Shown here: positions 59,833 to 64,000 of the stretch, one piece after another | How the letters are laid out: every line of letters begins with the position of its first letter | Position numbering within the stretch: position 1 is the first letter of the stretch | Source of the DNA: Poa pratensis | Taxonomy: Eukaryota; Streptophyta; Magnoliopsida; Poales; Poaceae | Length of the DNA: 64,000 bases | Direction of reading: 5' to 3' | Assembly: GCA_947311845.1 (NCBI GenBank) | Contig: CAMZMU010000123.1 | Coordinates: 19,959,414-20,023,413 of the forward strand | Position numbers and translations under genes: made by a program | Notes under the pieces: generated by a model | What the model was told of the DNA's origin: nothing | Databases searched by the model: none | What the model saw: only the letters and a program-made list of their open reading frames with translations

Positions 59833-60299
59833 CGCGTCCACAGTCCACAAACACCCACGCCCTGATTTGTACCTGGTAGAAGTGATAAGAAGACGACGAA
59901 CAGAAAGGAAGTAGCGCAACAGAAACACGGGCGATCGGTGCGTGCGGGCTTCAGGATTAGGGGTTGCGGTTGGGGAAACAGCGACGCGATGCGGCCGGCG
60001 TGCTGCGTCGTACGCTCAGCTGGATGCGCGGCGTGTTTTTCTCCGGTAGGCGCAGCTGCCTGGTTACAACTTACAACTGATCAACAGCGAATCACGCCGG
60101 CGTTCAGCGATTCTGTTCCGTTCAGCAGTCACACACGAACGGAATGGGACGGCTTTGATGGCCCAAGTAGTTTGGTCATCGTACTTCGAAATACGCTAGT
60201 TACGGTAAAAAAAAAAACGTTGCGGAGGCCCATCTATGATCACCGCACACATTAGACATGCATATGTGATGCTCAAAAAAAAAAAAAATAGACATGCAT
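59833..60299. other. Upstream region of the dioxygenase gene
   Basis: Promoter and leader of the minus-strand gene should lie here. No clear TATA box or conserved element stands out, and there is no other gene. Confidence 0.35.
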
Positions 60300-60770
60300 A
60301 TGTTGCTGGCATATATGGGGAGGAAGAGGAGTTTCACCCCTCAAGAGTGCAGCATGTTGTGCCGTACTTGTTTTTGTTAGCAATAGAGAACCCTTCTTGT
60401 CTCCTATTATCTAGAGACAAGTCATCAACACTAAATGGTATCATGTTGGATCCTACTGCCCCGGCGGTAAACCACCTTCTCATCGTGGATGACGTGCTAT
60501 TGTTATTCGAGGCAAGTGGTGAGGCGGCTACTGCAGTGGCGAAGCTAGAGCGGAACACTATTGGGTTCAGCTCTATTGCTTATGGTAGAATCTTTCACTG
60601 AAATTGGATGGCAGGACTAATTTAGTGAAGGATTTGGCCAAAACTGTTGGGTTCATTTGAACCCAATCGTTCTATACCAGCTCCGCCACTGGGCTACTGA
60701 GGTAAAGAAAGTGTTGGTGTCAGACTTCACGACTACGGATAAATATGGATTAATAGTCTATATTTTTTAG
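60300..60770 (+). pseudogene. LINE reverse-transcriptase fragment interrupted by a MITE
   Basis: The frame from 60236 includes VNHLLIVDDVLLLFEASGEAAT, which resembles the catalytic (F/Y)xDD block of plant LINE reverse transcriptases. After the MITE, the frame resumes at about 60700 (EVKKVLVSD). The fragment is short and isolated, with neither endonuclease nor tail. It is a decayed piece of a LINE. Confidence 0.6.
60534..60691. mobile_element. hAT-type MITE with 8-bp TSD GGCTACTG
   Basis: The 158-bp element starts CAGTGGCGAAGCTAG and ends CAGCTCCGCCACTG, flanked by GGCTACTG at 60526-60533 and 60692-60699. CAGTGGCGGAGC ends are typical of a widespread grass hAT MITE group. Confidence 0.88.
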
Positions 60771-61460
60771 TAAGGGTTGTATAGAATTATTCAAAGTGGG
60801 TATCAAACATGGACTGGCTCTTCATCCCCTTTTTCGCTTGGGTCCCGGACTCCCGGTTTGCTTCCTCCTATTTACACAATTCTTTGTCTTCGTTCCTGAT
60901 CATCATAACCGAGAAGGACACCCTTAATGAAAAATTTAGGTCTAGCGTGTGATGTTGGTAGATCAAAGAGTGTTGCCTTCAAATATTTTAAGAATAGAGT
61001 GTGATAAAGTGCAATGGAGCCCCCATATTTTTTTTGATGATTAATGATAACCGCTATGGATTAATATTTGCATTAAGAAGAGTTTTTCCGTAGACAATAC
61101 TTGGATTCCGTGTGTTGTATTCAATGTTGAAAAAATAAATATTGAAAGAAGATGGAAGTTCTTTGCGGAACTCACAAGAACTTATGAGTTAATCCATGGA
61201 ACATCAAGATCTCGAGTACATGGGTAATTGGGTATTATCTACATCTAAGATTTTTTGATTTTTTTATCTTTTAAATAGCAGTTTTGAACTTTTCTAAAGG
61301 ACCCCCTTAGAGCTCGGTCTCCAAAAGGCCACGCTACTATTTTCAACAGCTCCTTGAGGCATAGTGGTAACTAGTTTTTTGTTGTTGAGAAAAACTAGTT
61401 TTGTTTTTTTTAAATAAAGTACTCCGTGCGATGCACCGCATCGTCGACGGTTGATATAAG
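60771..61460. other. AT-rich intergenic DNA
   Basis: No gene or element terminus is recognised. Confidence 0.4.
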
Positions 61461-61463
61461 GCA

Positions 61464-61505
61464 GGGCCCAGTATCATTGGACGAAAAGCCCAACCCAAAA
61501 GCCCA
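61464..61505 (+). promoter_or_regulatory. GCCCA (site-II-like) cluster, likely BRICK1 promoter
   Basis: GGGCCCA at 61464-61470 and GCCCA at 61488-61492 and 61501-61505 lie 120-165 bp before the BRICK1 start. Such boxes are common in promoters of plant housekeeping genes. Function here is inferred from position. Confidence 0.45.
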
Positions 61506-61625
61506 ACCGAACCGTAGCGTAGAAGTTGAAGGCAGCGACTTCTCCATAGACTCGTAGTGGGTGGCACCAGCCAGCGAGCGAGAGGAACAGTGGAAGAAGA
61601 AGCAGCAGCAGAACAGAAGGGGGAA

Positions 61626-62901
61626 ATGGCGCGCGCGGGCGGCGGGATGGGGAGCGCGGTGAACGTGGGCATCGCGGTGCAGGCGGACTGGGAGAACCGC
61701 GAGTTCATCTCCAACATCTCCCTCAACGTCCGCCGCCTCTTCGACTTCCTCCTCCGATTCGGTCCGTCCCCTTCCCCAGATCCCCAAATCCGTTTCCGCA
61801 TTCGCTTGCTTGCTCGCCGCGGTAGGGTCGAACCGGATCTGCTCTAGATAGGTCGATTTGGGTAGAGTCATGCTCTGGCCAAGCAGCTGAATGATTCCTT
61901 GCTACTTACTACTGCATCCAACTCTGGTCTGATGGCGCGCAATAGATTGATATGCACCGTACAACCTGCACCACCACATGCCAGTTCGTGCATCTTTCCG
62001 GACCTTGGGAGTTCTGCTCGCGGCCTTGTCGTGTCAGTCTCCTTCGTGTCGCCGATGCATAAATTGGCCATCATCATGTGTCTCTTTGAACCGAAGATGA
62101 CCGATGAATGCTCTGTGTGGCTCAAGTGTTTTCTGGAAATAAATTGGACTCTACAGCCAGCCGGTTGCAACATGGGATCTGAGGGTTGAGAGCTCTTCCG
62201 TAAAAACAAGCAACAGGATGCCATTTTGGTAATAGTACATTTTAGTTTATCCTTTAATGCACGGATTTGCATAAATTTGTGGGATGCCTGGGGGTTGAGC
62301 TTCCATTCTCAAGAAATGAGTTCTGTGAGATTTTGCTTCTGTCCAAGCAATAGGCCAATAGCTCTGCTTCCCCTGCAAATAAAAGTTCTTTCCAGATTTT
62401 GGAGGCCTAGCTTAGCAGCCCGATTTGCTTATTGACCCGAAAAACCATGAAATGAGCTGTTGAAACTTGAAAACCACTTTTTTTTTACTATCAACCCACT
62501 TTATCCCACGAGTGCGTTCGCGGATATGGTCATATGCCTGAAGTGCTGCCGTGTCCATGTGCATTGGCAACTCATATCCTTTAGCATGCTAACCTGTAAG
62601 AAGAATCAGAGCAGCGTCACTTTCTAGCTTTGAACTCTTCTCGATATATATAGCGAGGCCGCACGACTATACGTCCATACATGCATTTCGGGCATGGAAG
62701 AAATAGAATAAGAGTTATCATGCAGATTACCAAGGACGACTATAACCTTGCTAACCTGTTGTGCTTGTTGTTGCTGCAGAAGCGACGACGAAGAGCAAGC
62801 TGGCGACGCTGAACGAGAAGCTGGACAGCCTGGAGAGGAAGCTAGAGGTGCTGGAAGTCCAGGTGAGCAGCGCAACCACCAATCCCTCCGTCTTCAACTA
62901 G
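61626..62901 (+). CDS. BRK1: BRICK1, SCAR/WAVE complex subunit (HSPC300)
   Basis: BRICK1 is the smallest subunit of the SCAR/WAVE complex, which activates ARP2/3-driven actin assembly and shapes epidermal cells in grasses. Two exons, 61626-61761 and 62780-62901, join in frame through a GT-AG intron of about 1 kb, giving 85 aa, the usual family length. Exon 1 encodes VNVGIAVQADWENREFI and ISLNVRRLFDFLLRF. Exon 2 encodes TTKSKLATLNEKLDSLERKL followed by EVLEVQV, a short coiled coil, and ends NPSVFN. The chosen start gives the Gly-rich N-terminus seen in cereal relatives (MARAGGGMGSAVNVG); a second Met at residue 8 could also serve. No damaging change is visible. Confidence 0.95.
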
Positions 62902-63016
62902 CTCAAAACGGGGACGACAACATTGGAAGCAGTTGCAGAGCTTAGCTAGGGTTTGAGAAGAGTATTGTGCATTCGGGCTTTGTGTTGTGCTTAATTTGTG
63001 TCTCTTCATCCGGTTA

Positions 63017-63033
63017 TGTGTGTGTGTGTGTGT
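63017..63033. repeat. (TG)n microsatellite
   Basis: A perfect TG run of 17 bases in the region just after BRICK1, probably in its 3' untranslated region. Confidence 0.8.
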
Positions 63034-63834
63034 CAGTGTGTCTATATTTACCTATCCCTGCACAACCAATTGCCTTTTTTGTGTGTATGTGAACAATGTT
63101 TCCCTGTACAACACTTTGGTTACAGAGATGTCCCTAACTGGACATTTTCTTTTTTGCGGGGAGTCCCTAACTTGACATTGACTTGTTGATGGACATAAAC
63201 ATCTGATCAGTAGGTTCCTCTCCTGGACTAATTTTTAGTGCAATCTGGCGTTCTGGCTTGATGATGCGTTTTCCCATCTGATCGTAGGTCCAACAATTCA
63301 GCAGATTGGGAAAACCGAGCCATGCAGCAGAACAAACCGAACAATTGGATCCGAAAATAACCAAAACTTTTTTCAATGCATATTTTTGTTTTGAAATCCG
63401 AAATTTATGTTGTGTTTGATTTGTTCCAAACCAACTAAAAGAACAGAACTTCTTTGCACCCACTTCTTGCTCATTTGTCCTTCTATGGTGCATTCGTTTG
63501 TCCTGTCAACATTATTAGTCAAACGATGGGCAAGCAAAGCAAACATCATGGTGCCCGGCTCATCTAAAACAAATTACATGTACTAAAGTAGCAAAAACAC
63601 ACAAACACACCCTTTAGAACGGTATTATTCAAGCAAGAAAATGGCAACGAGGCATGCAGCCAGAATTAGCACATTCAGAACAATATATAAACATAACATA
63701 ACAAGACAAATACACGAAACGGCCATGACCCGTTACAATCCAAAAGAAGCCGCTTTAAGTGTCTTCACTAGACCAAAGAAAAAACAAGTGGCGGTTATCG
63801 GTCCAAATTTCCGCGTGATATGTTTGCCAAGATC

Positions 63835-63888
63835 TCAAGGCTTCATCCTCTTTGCACTTGCACCAAACTTGCTACCTTCTATCTCTCT
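63835..63888 (-). CDS. Possible terminal exon of a minus-strand gene (partial)
   Basis: On the minus strand a T-rich acceptor (TTGTTTTTTCAG) is followed by a short frame REIEGSKFGASAKRMKP and a stop. The sequence is protein-like and highly basic at its end. The rest of the gene would lie beyond the window, and I do not recognise it. With only 17 residues this is tentative. Confidence 0.35.
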   Translation of the reverse strand, partial: REIEGSKFGASAKRMKP

Positions 63889-64000
63889 CTGAAAAAACAA
63901 ATAGAGATGTCTGTCAAATATAATGCTTTCAATGTGACCATATGTCAGGTTATAATTACCATAAAAACAATTTTTTAAAGTAAAAAAGCAAGGCAGAGTA

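Noticed and set aside
59128..59865. Plus-strand 245-aa frame opposite the flavonol synthase
   Set aside because: It is antisense to exon 1 of the dioxygenase, with GC-rich shadow composition and no motif.

Overview
The window looks like nuclear DNA of a large-genome grass, most likely Triticeae (wheat, Aegilops or barley type). The reasons are nested Copia and Gypsy LTR retrotransposons, several Helitrons, Stowaway and hAT MITEs, poly(A)-tailed retroposons, and intron-bearing plant genes. There is no operon-like or prokaryotic organisation. No database search was possible, so family names rest on recognised motifs.

Bases 1 to about 38,800 are almost entirely transposable elements. A broken trehalose-6-phosphate phosphatase relic (about 1257-2470) carries an hAT-type MITE with an 8-bp target duplication. 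Next is a non-coding Gypsy-type element on the minus strand (2560-20316, target duplication GGGGC). A SIRE/Maximus-like Copia element (2625-14348, target duplication CCAAC) is inserted in its 3' LTR. A second, related Gypsy-type element (20739-34295, target duplication AAAGG) has Helitrons in both LTR copies. It has an odd layout: about 0.4 kb of its host flank is repeated inside it, directly in front of the second LTR, so the right-hand LTR reads as a perfect solo LTR. Another Helitron (34633-38227) and a low-complexity tract lead up to the genes.

The genic part (39.7-63.9 kb) holds four recognisable genes and one possible terminal exon. THO complex subunit 5 (plus strand, 8 exons) functions in mRNA export. 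An OBL1-like class-3 lipase (minus strand, 4 exons) faces it tail to tail. A flavonol-synthase-like 2-oxoglutarate dioxygenase (minus strand, 2 exons) is broken by one missing base. BRICK1 of the SCAR/WAVE actin complex (plus strand, 2 exons) is intact. A possible terminal exon of another minus-strand gene lies at the right edge. The genes have no obvious shared pathway; they look like an ordinary grass gene island separated by transposons.

The most useful observations are these: the solo-LTR/duplicated-flank structure; two Helitrons side by side at one target site; a class of GC-rich poly(A)-tailed retroposons with 14-19 bp target duplications, one lying about 85 bp upstream of the THO5 start codon; a repeated polypurine-tract-like box inside both Gypsy-type elements; and the frameshifted flavonol synthase with a GC-AG intron. 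I did not find a clearly novel multi-gene system.
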